This document shows positions 35,367 to 47,607 of a DNA stretch of 64,000 bases, piece by piece (the stretch's first letter is position 1; each line of letters opens with the position of its first letter). The notes below the pieces were generated by a model. The model was not told the DNA's origin and ran no database searches. It was given only the letters and a program-made list of their open reading frames with translations. Source of the DNA: Daedaleopsis sinensis (taxonomy: Eukaryota; Basidiomycota; Agaricomycetes; Polyporales; Polyporaceae). The stretch covers positions 930,001-994,000 of the forward strand of contig CM066302.1 in NCBI GenBank assembly GCA_033807695.1, read 5' to 3'. The position numbers and the translations under genes are program-made.

Positions 35367-36345
35367 CGAACCCTATACATACAGTACTTTGCTTTATTAA
35401 TGCGCATGCTTTTGAACGACTGAAAACTAGCTGTTCATAATTAGTCAGTACTGCCGACGCGCTTAGCAATGTATACATCCGACTTGTCTGAAACGTACCG
35501 TTGGCAAGATCGGAACACGGGAACAACTAGATGTGCACCAGGTTGCTCTGCGACAGTATCGTTGAATATGAGTCTCCGGAGTCACGAACGCTAGGGAATA
35601 ATCACAGGCTCCATGGAGAGGATAAGGCCCTCCAGTCTGTGCTCCGAGTCTATGAGAAACGCGTTGCCAAGGCTCTGTCGTCCGCATTGGTTAGTTACTC
35701 AAATGCAAGGCACATGTTGTTTGCATACGGGGCATAACGACAACTTGTGCGGTAGTATCCACTGGCATGACGGCGATAGGGATCGGAGCATGTACTTCAA
35801 ATCGGATATGGGAACGCACTAGGGAGATAGAATTAGCAGCTGCTACGTGGACCAAGGTCACGGTCTTCTAGTAGGAAGTTGGAGAGAGGCGGTTTCCGAC
35901 TAGGTGATGACGGCTCGTAAAAAGTCGGAATACACAGTCCACTGCCGATGCCTCGTCCGCTAAGTTAGTATCACCACCGGCTGCATCGAACCTAAGGGAA
36001 GGCACGGACGGGGACGTTGCGGGTTGCTACGGCTCACATTGCGAATCGAGCGCCGAGTCGGAGCTTTCAGTAAGCGGAAAAGGCCTAGCTGTGCCTGTGC
36101 TCGAGTTGTCTATTCCGCTCCGTAAGTCTCCAGGCCCCGCAACTAGACCGATGTTGTTCTAGATCTGCAGCATTGCGCGGAATGCAGCCGGCTTCGGGTC
36201 CGTATATTGCGATACTCTGTCCGTGATCGCGTATCGTGTTGTTTTTCGGTTTTCAGTGCAGGAATCACCGCCGGATCCGCATCTGCACAGGAAGTGAAGG
36301 GAAATAAGAAGACGCTATTGTGATCAGCGTTCTATTAACCAGACG
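35367..36345. other. Gene-poor stretch
   Basis: No exon chain or known motif was recognised on either strand. Frames are short and frequently interrupted. Confidence 0.35.
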
Positions 36346-36639
36346 TTAGGAAGAGGGTAAAAAGGAAGAGACTAACGATGGATCCGCTCGAGATTCCCGT
36401 CCTCCAAGTCCAGGGGCGGTTACCGCAAACTGATGCACGTTGTGGACGCACGCGATGCAGTATGTCTTGGGGTCGAGAGCGTGCCCGTCCACCAGCTGTC
36501 GCTCTTGCGGGACGGTTGCACGCCTAGCGGCCTGTAGTGGGTCCGCAGCTTGCCCATACGTGAATGACATGTTGGGGTTGTACGCGCGGACGATGTCGAA
36601 CCATTTTGTTTCGGACGCGATCACCGGCTGCTCCGACAT
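36346..36639 (-). CDS. Exon-like frame with a C-x2-C motif, gene incomplete
   Basis: An ATG-started frame of 97 codons (MSEQPVIASETKWFDIVRAY) contains LVDGHALDPKTYCIACVHNV, with one C-x2-C. A donor-like GTTAGT follows codons for ADPS near 36377, so the remaining codons may be intron and the gene may continue further left. I could not find convincing partner exons. It may be one exon of a rapidly evolving gene or a fragment. Confidence 0.35.
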   Translation of the reverse strand: MSEQPVIASETKWFDIVRAYNPNMSFTYGQAADPLQAARRATVPQERQLVDGHALDPKTYCIACVHNVHQFAVTAPGLGGRESRADPSLVSSFLPSS

Positions 36640-37999
36640 TGGGAAGAAGTTTGACGAAGTGTCGACGTCTATACCTTGTCGGAGCGAAAACGGTGAAGTG
36701 ACGCTGGATAGAGCAGCGCATGTGTGACGTACAAGGACTCAGAGCCGCAGAACGTTGTATTCGCGCTTTTGTAAAAACTTACATCGCAGATGCACAATAC
36801 AGGACACATTTACGGTGACCTGGCGCACGATGTGAGCAGAGGATCGGTCGGCGAGGATACGATTAGAGACGCACGGAATCGGAAATTTTGAGCTTTTGAC
36901 ATGCTCGATGCATTCGCGTTGCGAAAGCCGTTCACCTGCATGGTCCCTGCGTGTCCGAGTATGTCAATATCGGACACTAGTCAGTAATGTGGTATCGGGA
37001 CGGATGAGGATATTAGCTCCTGGGGCGCGGCATTTAGGCCGCACGTCTTTGCCTTGGTCTGCATGTCTTATGAAGACTGGCAAAAACTTCGTATCAATCT
37101 CTGATATGCAGACTGATCAGCAGGTGAAGCGGTCTCTCAATAGTCCCGTCAAAGGTTTACGGACCGATAGGGTTCTTCGACATCACCTCCATGAACTCGA
37201 TATCTGCAAGCCACCTGCACTAACTGAATGCCACACGTTCCCCGCGTTAGCTCCTGGGTGATCGCAGCGGAGACGCATAAGGGCCACGGAGAACGCACAT
37301 TCACGATACTCTAGCGCACATTCACCTGCTCCGCGCGGGCCTCACAATGCGAATGCACACGTTCTCGTGCAGGGACAGAATGCATACGTCACTTGTCGCC
37401 GTACACGGCCGCTACCACGAGTACGTTCACAATGTCGTAACGGTCGAGCAGGAAACTTTCGACCTCCGCGGGCGCGACCTGAAACACATGCACCTTGATC
37501 AACCTATCTGGGGGGGTCGTGCGTGCGTCAGAACTTACGCGGAAGGGTAGAGGGTTGTGCAGGCTACACGGACAGGAGGGAGGGGGGAAGAGAGAGAGAG
37601 AAAAGATGTCGTGGACGAGAGAGAATGCAAGACACGGATAGATGGAAGTGGGAAGAAGAAAGGGTGGTTGCCGTTGTTGCAGGCATAATAGTAGCAGGCG
37701 TGCGCGATGCTTGCGTAATTCAAATTCGAATAGATTCATCTCTTTCAGGCTACGTGTTTTCTTTAAAAGAGGATATGTGAGCGTACGTTGAAGCTGCGTA
37801 CAGTTGCTTACCGTGTACACAACAAACCTGACAGCGCGCAATTGAATGCTGGCACGTCCATATATAAAACCCTAGACGAAATGATGTCGTAGACTTGAAT
37901 GATGAATGGAGAGGCCAGGCGATGGCAGCTGAGGAGGAGGGCAGACAAGACAATGGTTAATGCGAGGTGAATAGTCTGGTACATTGACAGCGTTGTTAG
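36640..37999. other. Gene-poor stretch with low-complexity purine tract
   Basis: No recognisable gene. A purine-rich low-complexity tract (AGGGAGGGGGGAAGAGAGAG) lies near 37577. A TATATAAAA sequence occurs at 37860-37868, but no convincing gene follows on the plus strand. Confidence 0.35.
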
Positions 38000-38960
38000 C
38001 GCGTTCACCCACGCAAACGCATTCCGACAGAATCAGCACCAGTTGTGTGAAATATTCATCCGTACCCCTGCTGCTCACCCATGCACATGTCAGCATCAGT
38101 GTATCATCAACGGACTCCGCGTGGTGCTCGTGGATGTACTCGCCCATGGTCTTCTCGAGGTGGACGTGGTACTGGTTCTGCCTGTCGATGCGTGCCAGCC
38201 ACTCGATGATGTCTGTGGGATGGGAGTGTTATAGCATGCCGGGACGGTGTGTAGGATATGCAGTGTACTCGCCTTCGATAAAGTTCCGATGCGTCCACCA
38301 TAACACCCTGAAGCTCGGCACTTCGGCGTGCGCGTCGTCGTGAGCGGCAGTGTGCGATCCACGGGGTAGTGTTATGCATCCGTCGCAGAGCCCGCAACGC
38401 TGTTCTCGCCTCAGTCGACACCATTGTATCGGGGCCGGAGCATGGACGCAAACTGGCCAAGCCCCGAGCTCGACACATGTGATCAAGGCGAGCGAGCAGT
38501 AGGGCATGGGACCCCCGAGTCCATGTTCGGCAAGAGCGTGTTCGTCGGTGGAAACCCAACTAACTATAGGAGGTCCTCTGCATTGTCGTCGACCCCGTCC
38601 GTGACGTTCTTCTGGACGAAGGACATCACCTGGAACGTGAATGCGCTGCCATGAGAGGATGTAGGCGGGAGGCGGTATACATAGAAGTGACTGAGCGACA
38701 CAACGCTGGACGCGATCGCGTCCGCAGGCGACATTATGTGCGCACCTGGGTCGCGTGGGGTTTGAGGAGTGCGTAGATGAGGGAGTCACCGTGCACTGAC
38801 AGCTCGAAGATGTCCTGGTAGATATCGGACGGGTTCTGGGACATCTCGAAGTCAGTTCGCGACTATCCATATCCACCACACGACGAGACGAACATGCACC
38901 CGTAGGGTGCTCTCGTGGAACGCTGACAGCGGCGGTGCGACGAGGTGAACAAATGTTGAA
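38000..38960 (-). pseudogene. Relic of an unrecognised multi-exon gene
   Basis: Minus-strand pieces read as one helical protein: a segment including MSQNPSDIYQDIFELSVHGD and SLIYALLKPHAT; after a one-base frame change near 38740, PADAIASSVVSLSHFYVYRL and SAFTFQVMSFVQKNVTDGVD; then in a third frame RTALRALRRMHNTTPWIAHC and ELQGVMVDASELYRR; then, after an intron, DIIEWLARIDRQNQYHVHLE and KTMGEYIHEHHAESVDDT. The break between the first two pieces has no usable splice pair. I do not recognise the family. The relic lies just 3' of the second HMG-box copy, on the same strand. Confidence 0.45.
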
Positions 38961-39109
38961 TCTCATTGAGATCGTGATTAATCTCTGATAATGGTGTGGA
39001 GTCGGTCGGCGCGAGGACGTTAATGAGGGCCGCCGTAGAGCACCCGGTTGATGCGCGGCATGAACATAAGCAAAGTCGGGCACCAAGAACATCCACAGCG
39101 GCGGGAGTT

Positions 39110-39720
39110 AGATTATGTAGGTCGCAGACAATGGCATTTGCGCGGAGACGGTGTGGCATCCATCGGTGTGCTTCTACGCGGAAGGAGCAAAGTCGAGCGA
39201 GAAACTGCGTGGCAGCAAAGGCGAGGCGAGCATGAGGAAAGAGAACCTCTCCATGTCCGTCTGGTGCTTACCGGCACGTAAGCAGCTAGTCTTGCCGTCG
39301 TTGTGCTTCGGGCGATAGTGAGGATAGACGTGTTTGGGGTGCATGGCCGTGTGCTCGTGTTCCTTTTCCTTTGCGAACACTTCTTGGAACTGCTGTTCTT
39401 GTGCGGAGACGCCCTTCCACTCAGCACTGCTGAGATATGGTTCTAAAGAGGTCCACCTGGCGCTGCTTCGTGGCTCTGTCGGACACGTCATGGTCTTCCT
39501 GGGCGGCCTGATGGTCCTTGCACGTCATGCGGCAGAAGATATTGAAGATGCTCTCCGGTCGCTTGATGGAGTCGTCGTCGCACTTGTTCGGTCTATGCCT
39601 CCCGACGTCGCTCGCGGTCGATCTATGTCCTCGTGGTGTTGTGCTTTGTTCCGGGGTTCGGAGCAGAGTTTGCCTCCGGCGGGGGACGCATATACGGTGC
39701 AACTGTGTCCGGGATGACGA
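39110..39720 (-). pseudogene. HMG-box gene relic (copy 2)
   Basis: The minus strand encodes IKRPESIFNIFCRMTCKDHQ, then AAQEDHDVSDRATKQRQVDL and FRTISQQ, then a stop two codons on. The frame resumes after the seven bases TGCTGAG with WKGVSAQEQQFQEVFAKEKE, then AMHPKHVYPHYRPKHNDGK. This is an HMG box with a short out-of-frame insertion just before the conserved Trp. The 3' part (near 39260-39113) matches the segment at 26.5-26.8 kb. Copy 1 carries a nonsense codon at the same Trp instead, so the two were damaged independently. Confidence 0.65.
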
Positions 39721-41270
39721 CTAACGAGAGGAGGAATGTCATAGCCGGGTTGTAGCCGAGGACTCGCATTCTAGCAATGTATCCGCTGAGCGTTCAGCGC
39801 TAAGCTCGTCGCCCAGTGGCGGTGCATCGCAGATATGTCCGTGGTGTACGTCATTGCACGCTCGATGCGGATCACCCGGCAAGTCAGCTCGTAAGCTGCT
39901 GCAATTCGCTTGCAAGCTGCCAGACTGCGAAGGTTATCCCAAGCTTGTGTTGCCATTCACTCACTAAGGCTGCTCTTGGATGACGGCGACAAACAGTCCA
40001 GTACTCAATGTTCAACCTCAGCAACACCGCCAACTGCCCCGTTATTGTGTCGATCTTGGTGTATACAAGTATGCGGCGGTTGTTGATTGAGGACTTCATG
40101 CATCGCTGCGCAGCCGCACGAGTTGGACTCAGTAACGGCTTTGACGGACGGCACTTGAAGCTCATTCGGAGCATACTGAAGACCGGCACGTCGTTCGTGC
40201 AGCTGTGCATTACGGTCTCAGGTACGTGTATTCTTCCACTGACTTGGTTGCGCACACCGAGCCTGTTAACGTTCGCCGTTTACGTTCGCTTAGTCCAGAT
40301 TATAACAGTCATTGTCCAAGTTTCAAATCCTCAAATATCGACTGTCCACTGTGGCTCTAGTACGATGAAGGATGACGCACGATCTCCTACTTGAACTTTA
40401 TTGTTCACGTTCGTTCCTGGCCCACCCTGTGTATGTGGTTCCATTCACAAGTACCTATTGCGTGCACATTGTGGAGACTTGCAACAATACCTCCGACTAT
40501 TCTCAGCCTAGTCAGAATGAACACGATATGAGATAATTACATTCACATGTTGGAAATGGTCATTAGCTCAGTCGCATAAGATTTATTCTCTACGTATTCG
40601 ATACCCGGTGGAGACTCTGACATTTAGCATTGCCAAGAGGTCTGCAAGCGCATTTAACATACATCTACTCACTGAATATACCGTATTACTATACACTGTC
40701 GTTTCAACTTCAATCGCAAAGGCGAGAATACTAGGATTGGCTTACAATGTACGAGATTGGTTACCTGAGCTTCCGGAGTTGGCTTCAAGGTCTGTATCAT
40801 ATCTCAAAGGTTCTACGCGAAATGCAAGCCTGTCCCATGAGAGTGATGTTGTTTCGCTTCATCCTCTAGTGATCGTAAGGAATGATTGCAGAGTTTCACA
40901 GAATTTTGCGATACTCGGTATTTCCTATCAGGAGCACCAACGAGAATGCGGCGACTGCCGAAAACGTCAAAGAGGTTAGGGACACAGAGTAATTCTTATA
41001 AATGATGTGAAGCCAGCGACCAAGGTTACATTTAGTCTTTTGAAGTAGTCGGTCAAGTTCGGCAACGATTTCAATATGGTAACAGCAAACGCTACAACTG
41101 GACATCACGTTCTGCACTGGCAACTACGAGCAAGACAATCAAAGCTATTTCATACAGGCAATGCGAGATCATTCACGACTCTGAAACCGAGAGTTGCACA
41201 AACTCGTACAGCAAACATCACAGGAACAGTTGAATCAAGTAGAGGAACGCAACGGACAGCGATTCAGAAC
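39721..41270. other. Gene-poor stretch left of the RNR gene
   Basis: Only short frames are present. The frame at 40008-40394 (+) is long for this region but shows no motif. Near 41270 begins the 3' end of the RNR gene (minus). Confidence 0.35.
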
Positions 41271-44200
41271 TCACCCTTCACAGGCATTGCAACCCGAAGT
41301 CTCCAGTTCCATCTGGACGCCTTCATCGGCCATGTTCTCTTGGAGTGTGTTCTCAAAGCCCGACGGCGAAACGACAGTGAGCGAGATCAGATGATGTCCA
41401 GACGTAGAATCGGCCGGTTCCAGCGGGGGTGGCTCGTCGTCGTTGTCGTCGTCGTCGGGTTCATCGACAATGAGTATCGGCAGGTTGCCTTCTTGTCTGT
41501 TGGCCAGTTCACGTGGAATCCCATCTTCGAATAAAACCACTTCGACACGATTGCCGACAGGGTCAGAGGAAACGAGTGAGCCCATCGATAGACCGCCCAT
41601 CGGTTGACCTGGAATGGCGCCCACTCCTCCCTCTGCGACGCGTGAGTCACCGGGATCAGACAAATCGTTGGGGGGTACTGGTGGCTGATCATCACCGTCC
41701 TCAGATCCGCGAACGGAAGAAGCAGTGTCTCTTCCGCTGCACCCGGTAACATGCATCGGCAGTGTTGACAGGGACCCACCACGCGTACCGTCCTCCAGCT
41801 GACGGATTTCCTCGTCGTCGATAAAGCAAATCGCCCTGTTGATCGCGGGAACAGGCACGAGACAGTTCGAGCGGACGTCCATGGTACCGTCGTTAGGAAT
41901 AGAAAGTACGGGGTGAGACGATGTTTGGGATGTAATCCGTGATAAGGTATTGATGGTTCGTCCTTGCGCAGGCCCGTATTTGCTTAATTCGAGGATGGGA
42001 CGATGAGATACGCCAAAGGTAGCATCGGCGGAACGTCCGTCGGCAGTCAGCCCCGGGCCACTGAGTAACGGCCGGCCTCGTACGACACCGTTACCAGATG
42101 CGAGATGGGCATTGGAGGTGCCGTAAGGGAGTGGGAAGGTAGGGGGGCGACACCGAAGGTAGTAAATCCCTGTCTTAAGACCACCTTTCCAAGCACGTTC
42201 TTGCAATTCGAGCTGGTGGGCGATTAACCGTACGATCAGAAATGAATGGTCGCAAGATTACCACGACACTTACTAGCAGTTGCGAATCCGGCCACTCGAC
42301 GTATAGCGTCAAACTCTGACTTTGATCGATGAACGGACCGCGATCCACAGCCAGATCAACGATGGTGTTCGGATCGATTTCCCATACAGTCCGATACACA
42401 CTCTTCAGCGCGTCCGGAATTCCAGCTATATTCGCAATGGATCCTGAGCAGTAGCGGTGAACGACAGGATTCACGTAGAGATTATCGTCCAGCTCACCAT
42501 GGTTAAGGATGAGGTCCGAACAAAGAGAAGGCGTCCAAATTCCAAGAGCTACGAGCTCATGAACTAGTCGAGGACACAACTCAGTGTATTCTCCGCTGAG
42601 CACACGGTGAGTGACGACGTTGCTGTGTTTAAGTCAGCGAGGTATCATACACACTCAAACCAACAAACGTACCTTATACGAGGATCACTACCCTCCGAAT
42701 TCCCGAGAAGATGGGCCGTGGACGCGGTGGGCATCTGGGCCGTAACCACCGAGTTGCGCAAGCCGATCAGCATGATCCGAGCGGCCAGAACTTCGAAATC
42801 ATAGCGATCGGACGTTGAACATCCCCAGAAGTGGTGCTGCAACATGCCACGTGACGCAGGAGAACCATCCCACGCAGGGTATGGACCGTCCACCCGGGCT
42901 AGCTCACAACTAGCTTCGAGGGATGCATGATAAATTGTTTCGTATACCATGCGGTTGAACCCTCGAGTCTCCTCCGAGTCAAACGCCCACTTACAGGCGT
43001 GCAGACAGTCGGCGAAGCCCTGGACCCCCACGGCAATTGCTCGAGTGCGAAGGGCAGACGCCCGAGCCTCCTCGCTGGGATATTGCGCGAGTCCGATGAG
43101 GATGTTCAGGTTGCGGACGACCAGCTTGACAATTTCATGCATGCCGTCGAAGTCGAAGGACAGATCCTCGTTTATGAAACGAGGCAACGCGACCGATGCC
43201 AACAAACAAACAGCCGTTTCTCTTGTGGACGAGAATTGGACGATTTCAGTGCACAGATTTGACGACTCGACGACACCTAGATGTTGCTGGTTGTTCTTGC
43301 CTGTGGACACATTAGGCACTGAACGCTGCAGAACACAGGGTACACAGTCACTCACTGTTCACAGCATCTTTGTAGAGTATGAACGGAGATCCAGTCTCAC
43401 GCTGGGCATCGCATATCAAGCGAAAGAGAGACGACGGCTTGACAGTCTCGCGAGGTACATCCGAACGTTCGCAGGCCAGGTACTTCGCTTCGAATTCTCT
43501 TCCGTATAAACCGTCGAGGTCGCCCACGTCTGCAGGATCGAACAAACTCCACGCGGTGTCACTTTGAAGACGTTGCATACTATTCGCACGTTAGCGGCAC
43601 GCCGAGTACGCAGCGCAGACAAAAAACTTACAACAAGTCAGGCACCCACAAAGCCGGCCGAATACCAGAATTCCGAATCGCGCCAGGCATGCGGGCACTC
43701 CGACACATGGTGAAAGCGCGAACATCGAGATGCCAGATTGGCAGATACGCTGTAGCGGCACAAGGACGTCTCTGTCCACTCGCTGACACGAAAGCGGCGT
43801 GGTAGTCGAGAAGCCGCATAAATGCCATGACACCTGGTCTGCCTGGAAGGGAGACACTACGACACACGAACAACGATTAATCTCAGGTATCGACGATGCT
43901 CGAAGACGATACATACCTTCGAGCAGGAACGGATGCCAAGGAAAGACCTACGCCGCCTTCGGATTCCCAGAGCTTGTCAATGTCGCGGACGCTGTTGAGC
44001 AGAGACGCAGGGGAGGTGGCGTCCGGCTGGAAGATAAAGCATGAAGCGAAGTTGGCTTTGCATGTGCCCGCATTAAACAACACGGGCGTAGCATGAGTGT
44101 AGAGCCCACGGGATAGAGCATCGTAGGTCTCGAGCACGGACTGGATGTCTTCTCCATGAAGAGCGAGAGCGAGCCTCATGTAGAGGAATTGAGGACGTTC

Positions 44201-45212
44201 GGTCACAACGTCGCCGACCGACCCAAGGTACTGAAACATCATAGTCCCGATACTCATGCTAGTCAAACGCAAATGAATGAGTGCACCCGTCTCACGTTGT
44301 ACTTCACTTACTAGGACATTTCGAAATCACGACTGTGCACAAGCGCATCGTCTATGATCTTCCCGTGGTGTGCGACAGCCTCGATGATAACGGGATTAAG
44401 GCCGAGCGATTCCGCTGTGTCGTTTATTCACAAAAACGGAATATAGGGAATGAGAGTCAGTAATACAACGGCATACAATTGCAACAAGAGACTCGCCATG
44501 AGCGTCGACCCATGCGACGAAAGACTTGTCAACAGTTTTGTGAATTTCTGCGACAAGCATACGCGCGGCTAGACGTCCATAGTCTGGGTGGCGAGAACTG
44601 AAGGCAGCAGCGGTTGTAGCAGCCAAAATCTACTTGTTCGTGAGAAACGAGCATGGCGATAAAATATATCGACATTAACCTGGAGGCCGTGGGACGCTAT
44701 ATTGGCTGTAATTCCAAGCGAAACGTCACCGACAACCCTGCAAGGACCTCATCAGCAAGCCCGAATCAGGATATGTCGGTATGCGACCTACCGCGCGAGA
44801 TCCATGAGCTGTGTATTTAGACCGTAGGACAGCTGATAACCGATACATTGAAGCGTCAGTGATGAAACGGAACACGGCGATGTAAGCATGCATGAATGTC
44901 GTCAGCATATTGAATAAATAACGCTTGCAAAACAATAAATCTCACAACTTCGATGGTGTGCGCGAGCTACATAGTCTGAGTTAGCGAATGAAAGAACGCG
45001 TGGCGTAATGGCCATACCTTGTGAGTCTGGAACGGCTGGAGTTGTCTGTGTCTCATAACTGAATTAGAACGAGCATACCATCCAGTCACGATGAGAGCCT
45101 CGTACCCACCTACAAAAAATGCCAGCAACCTTGATAAGCGGAAAGCACAAAAGATTATAACACGGAACTTACTGCGCTTGAGGACTTGTGGATACGATAA
45201 CTTGTGTTCCAT
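41271..45212 (-). CDS. Divergent ribonucleotide reductase large subunit (R1, class I)
   Basis: R1 reduces ribonucleoside diphosphates to deoxy forms together with R2. About a dozen exons; all junctions from 44626 down close in frame. In order: LSYGLNTQLMDLAR and SSRHPDYGRLAARMLVAEIH (ATP-cone/N-terminal region); RPQFLYMRLALALHGEDIQS; ATPVLFNAGT with NFASCF (first redox Cys); EGGVGLSL; ALWVPDLFMQRL; GSPFILYKDAVN; SSNLCTEI (catalytic Asn-Cys-Glu); TAVCLLASVALPRF (second redox Cys); ALGVQGFAD-like AVGVQGFAD; PMPTASTAHLLG; HRVLSGEY; KGGLKTGIYYLR (Tyr pair). The C-terminus CNACEG is the CxxC swing arm. Oddities: the usual EPWH loop reads LPIWHLD, and about 280 low-complexity acidic/Ser/Pro residues separate the core from the CxxC. 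The first exons (45212 or 45056 start) are uncertain. Confidence 0.8.
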
Positions 45213-45955
45213 ACAATAGTTGGTATTGACTGTTGAAATCGGGTGCGGGGAATATTTAATGGTCTGGAGCCGGACGGGTGTACCCTTATATACTGCGCGA
45301 CGGTATTCCGGGTAGGAGGGGCAAAAGGCCGTGAAATGGAGACAGTGAAGGGAGAAGAGGGACAGAATAGATGACGTCCGTTCATCGGGTACCGGTCCGC
45401 GAATTCGATCTAACTAGAAGCACAACTTCGCACTGAGCAGAAGGAAGTGATCTGAATATGGAAGTTGCTGCGGTCACAGCCATACGCGAAAGCTCCAGCG
45501 ACGACGTGGATTTCACACGTATTCAAAAAGGTGCGCTGTCAGACGGAGAGATTCTAATCTCGGCCGGTTGATTTTCTAGCCAGGAATGTACGTCAACGTC
45601 CATGTGGAGAGACACGGCTTGTAGTCGTATTTCTCGATACCGATCAATACTGGAGACACAAATGGATATGATTTTAGTTTTCGAAGTATTATCCGAGCGG
45701 AAAATTGGAGGAGCCTTGGACATACGTGTGCTTCGTGGTATTAACATCGGAGGACATGGGGACTTAACAAGTAGTAGCCTCGTCATCAGAGGGTCTTACG
45801 CAGGTAAAAGAAACACAGACGGTGCGTGCATATGTAGATCTTTCCATAGCAGATATCGAGCATTCACCATTTCACGCGAACATTGCACAAATATAACCGC
45901 AGAATGCAACATCAGAAGCCACGAAGGTAAAGGTAGCCAGAACTGGACAGAGTGC
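45213..45955. other. Upstream region of the RNR gene
   Basis: The sequence next to 45212 is the probable RNR promoter; a minus-strand TATATAAGG-like word lies near 45286-45294. Short frames at 45523-45786 (-) and 45602-45973 (+) overlap one another. Neither is recognised. Confidence 0.35.
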
Positions 45956-46269
45956 TCACCGTTGGTAGATTGACCACGTCACCGTTCGAAGCCTTCGTAG
46001 ACACGTCATCGGCGAGTTGTTCATTTTGGGGCAGTAACTTATGCTTCTAACTGCAAAGACCTGTCCCACAAATTCGAATCCTACCCGGAAGGGCAATGGA
46101 TTGAACACTATCGGATACGGCGTGTAACGATGAGGGTGATCGGAGGGCGACTTGCATGCAAAGTAGATCACCGCATATGTATATACTAACGGGGTCGCAA
46201 TAAACAACCATGACACAGTTGTCTTCTTTTTCACAAGTCGTTTGTGTGGTTGTTGGAAGAGAAACGGCT

Positions 46270-46853
46270 GTCGACCTATGAGTCGCACTCGAAAAGAGAA
46301 TTCACAATACGCACCGCCGGACAATCAAATCGACAAAGCGTCGCTCTGCCGATCGGATGCTCGTTACCCGCAACGGATTGGCTGCTGCATGTCTCAATAC
46401 GATGATATTTCCACTCGCGGAGACTCCGGCAGCATTTTGAACGCATATGTTGTCGGGATCCTTGGACGGTGCCTCGGTCGAAAGGACGGTGTAGTGGTTG
46501 GTAAGCTCGAAATCCGTGCCGGGTATGACCGAAACGCGTTCTGCCACTAGACCGTGGGGGAACCAGTAGTGAAGGCCGCACCCTTCCATCCACATTTCTC
46601 GTTGAGTGTATATATCCTCGGGAGGGGTGCGCAACAGAATGTCCTTCGGACGCCCCCCCTCCACTGGATATATGATAGCAACGAAGATTCGAGTCTGGAT
46701 CTGCAAAATGCAAGTATACAATGTGTAAGCGCAACAAGTCGATAGCGAGGTTTGGAAATGAGGACGCACATGTTCGCGTTGCGCGCGCATGTCTATGTTC
46801 CACTGTGAGACTGCACTTCGACGCGGACCGCTTTCATTCGAGGGTAATGCCAT
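46270..46853 (-). CDS. Hypothetical protein with an in-frame intron
   Basis: ATG at 46853 starts MALPSNESGPRRSAVSQWNI. The frame stays open through what is probably an intron (GTGCGT ... TTTGCAG, about 46770-46705), after which the protein continues IQTRIFVAIIYPVEGGRPKD, a segment with MWMEGCGLHYWFPHGLVAER, and ASGNIIVLRHAAANPL. It ends near RRFVDLIVRR, where a donor-like GTGCGT follows, so a further 3' exon may exist (a frame runs on to 45956). The middle looks beta-rich. I do not recognise the family. Confidence 0.45.
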
Positions 46854-47534
46854 GTGAACCTAAGGTAACAGTCGCTCATCAATTTACACGTCGGTGATAA
46901 ATCGGAACACTGACAGTGGACTGTGTGTCGGCCATAGCGAACGAACGAGGTCCGGTGGTTGTAGTTAAGCGAAAAAAATCGATAGGGACGTGCTGTGGCC
47001 AACGCGTATCATTAACGCAAAGGCAACCAGGCTCTTGAGGATGCCACGTAAGAATCTAAGATCAATTAAGTAGCACCGCTCTCCTGGTGAAGAATGTGGT
47101 TATCAGCATCAGTCAACGGTCGACACGTAGCTGGCACTGGTCGACACGTACAGTCGCGTCATACAGAAGAATATCACGTACTGGCGAGGTAAGTAACAGA
47201 AACGTGTCGTTCATCGACTCTATCCTGACACAGGTTGCGATGCATTTTTGTGTCCTTCTCCTTCCAATCCACTTGTCTCTATGTAATGGAAGAACAGCGG
47301 ACTGTATGTATACGTCACGCTGACTTCATTCTATGCGGTTGACCTGCTGACTCCACCCGATTGAGTGGATCTGACGTGGGACTACTATACTGACACAGTG
47401 TGCCACGTTCGCAAGTTTTGTGAATAACATATGTCTCGCATTCATAGAGATACTTCGTTCCAATAGTGCATGGTGCATTGAGAAACCAATCGGTACACGA
47501 GAACACATGGTCAGCGTCTGTCCCTTCCAGAGTG
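46854..47534. other. Divergent spacer
   Basis: This separates the minus-strand gene starting at 46853 from the plus-strand gene at 47608. No convincing exon was seen; it should contain both promoters. Confidence 0.4.
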
Positions 47535-47542
47535 TATAAAAG
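47535..47542 (+). promoter_or_regulatory. TATA box of the 47.6-kb gene
   Basis: TATAAAAG lies about 66 bp before the ATG at 47608, the expected core-promoter position. No competing gene starts nearby. Confidence 0.55.
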
Positions 47543-47607
47543 GACCTACCGGACTCCGACAACTTCAATCTTTGTTCACCCTTAACTGCATATACTCGCT
47601 TGAGAAC

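Noticed and set aside
44790..44880. A small frame-breaking insertion near the RNR N-terminus
   Set aside because: The LSYGLN segment is preceded by an AG acceptor with a CTGAC branch-like site, so an intron explains the frame change better.
41271..45212. Viral origin of the ribonucleotide reductase
   Set aside because: The gene is split by about a dozen short spliceosomal introns typical of the host, and no viral genes surround it.
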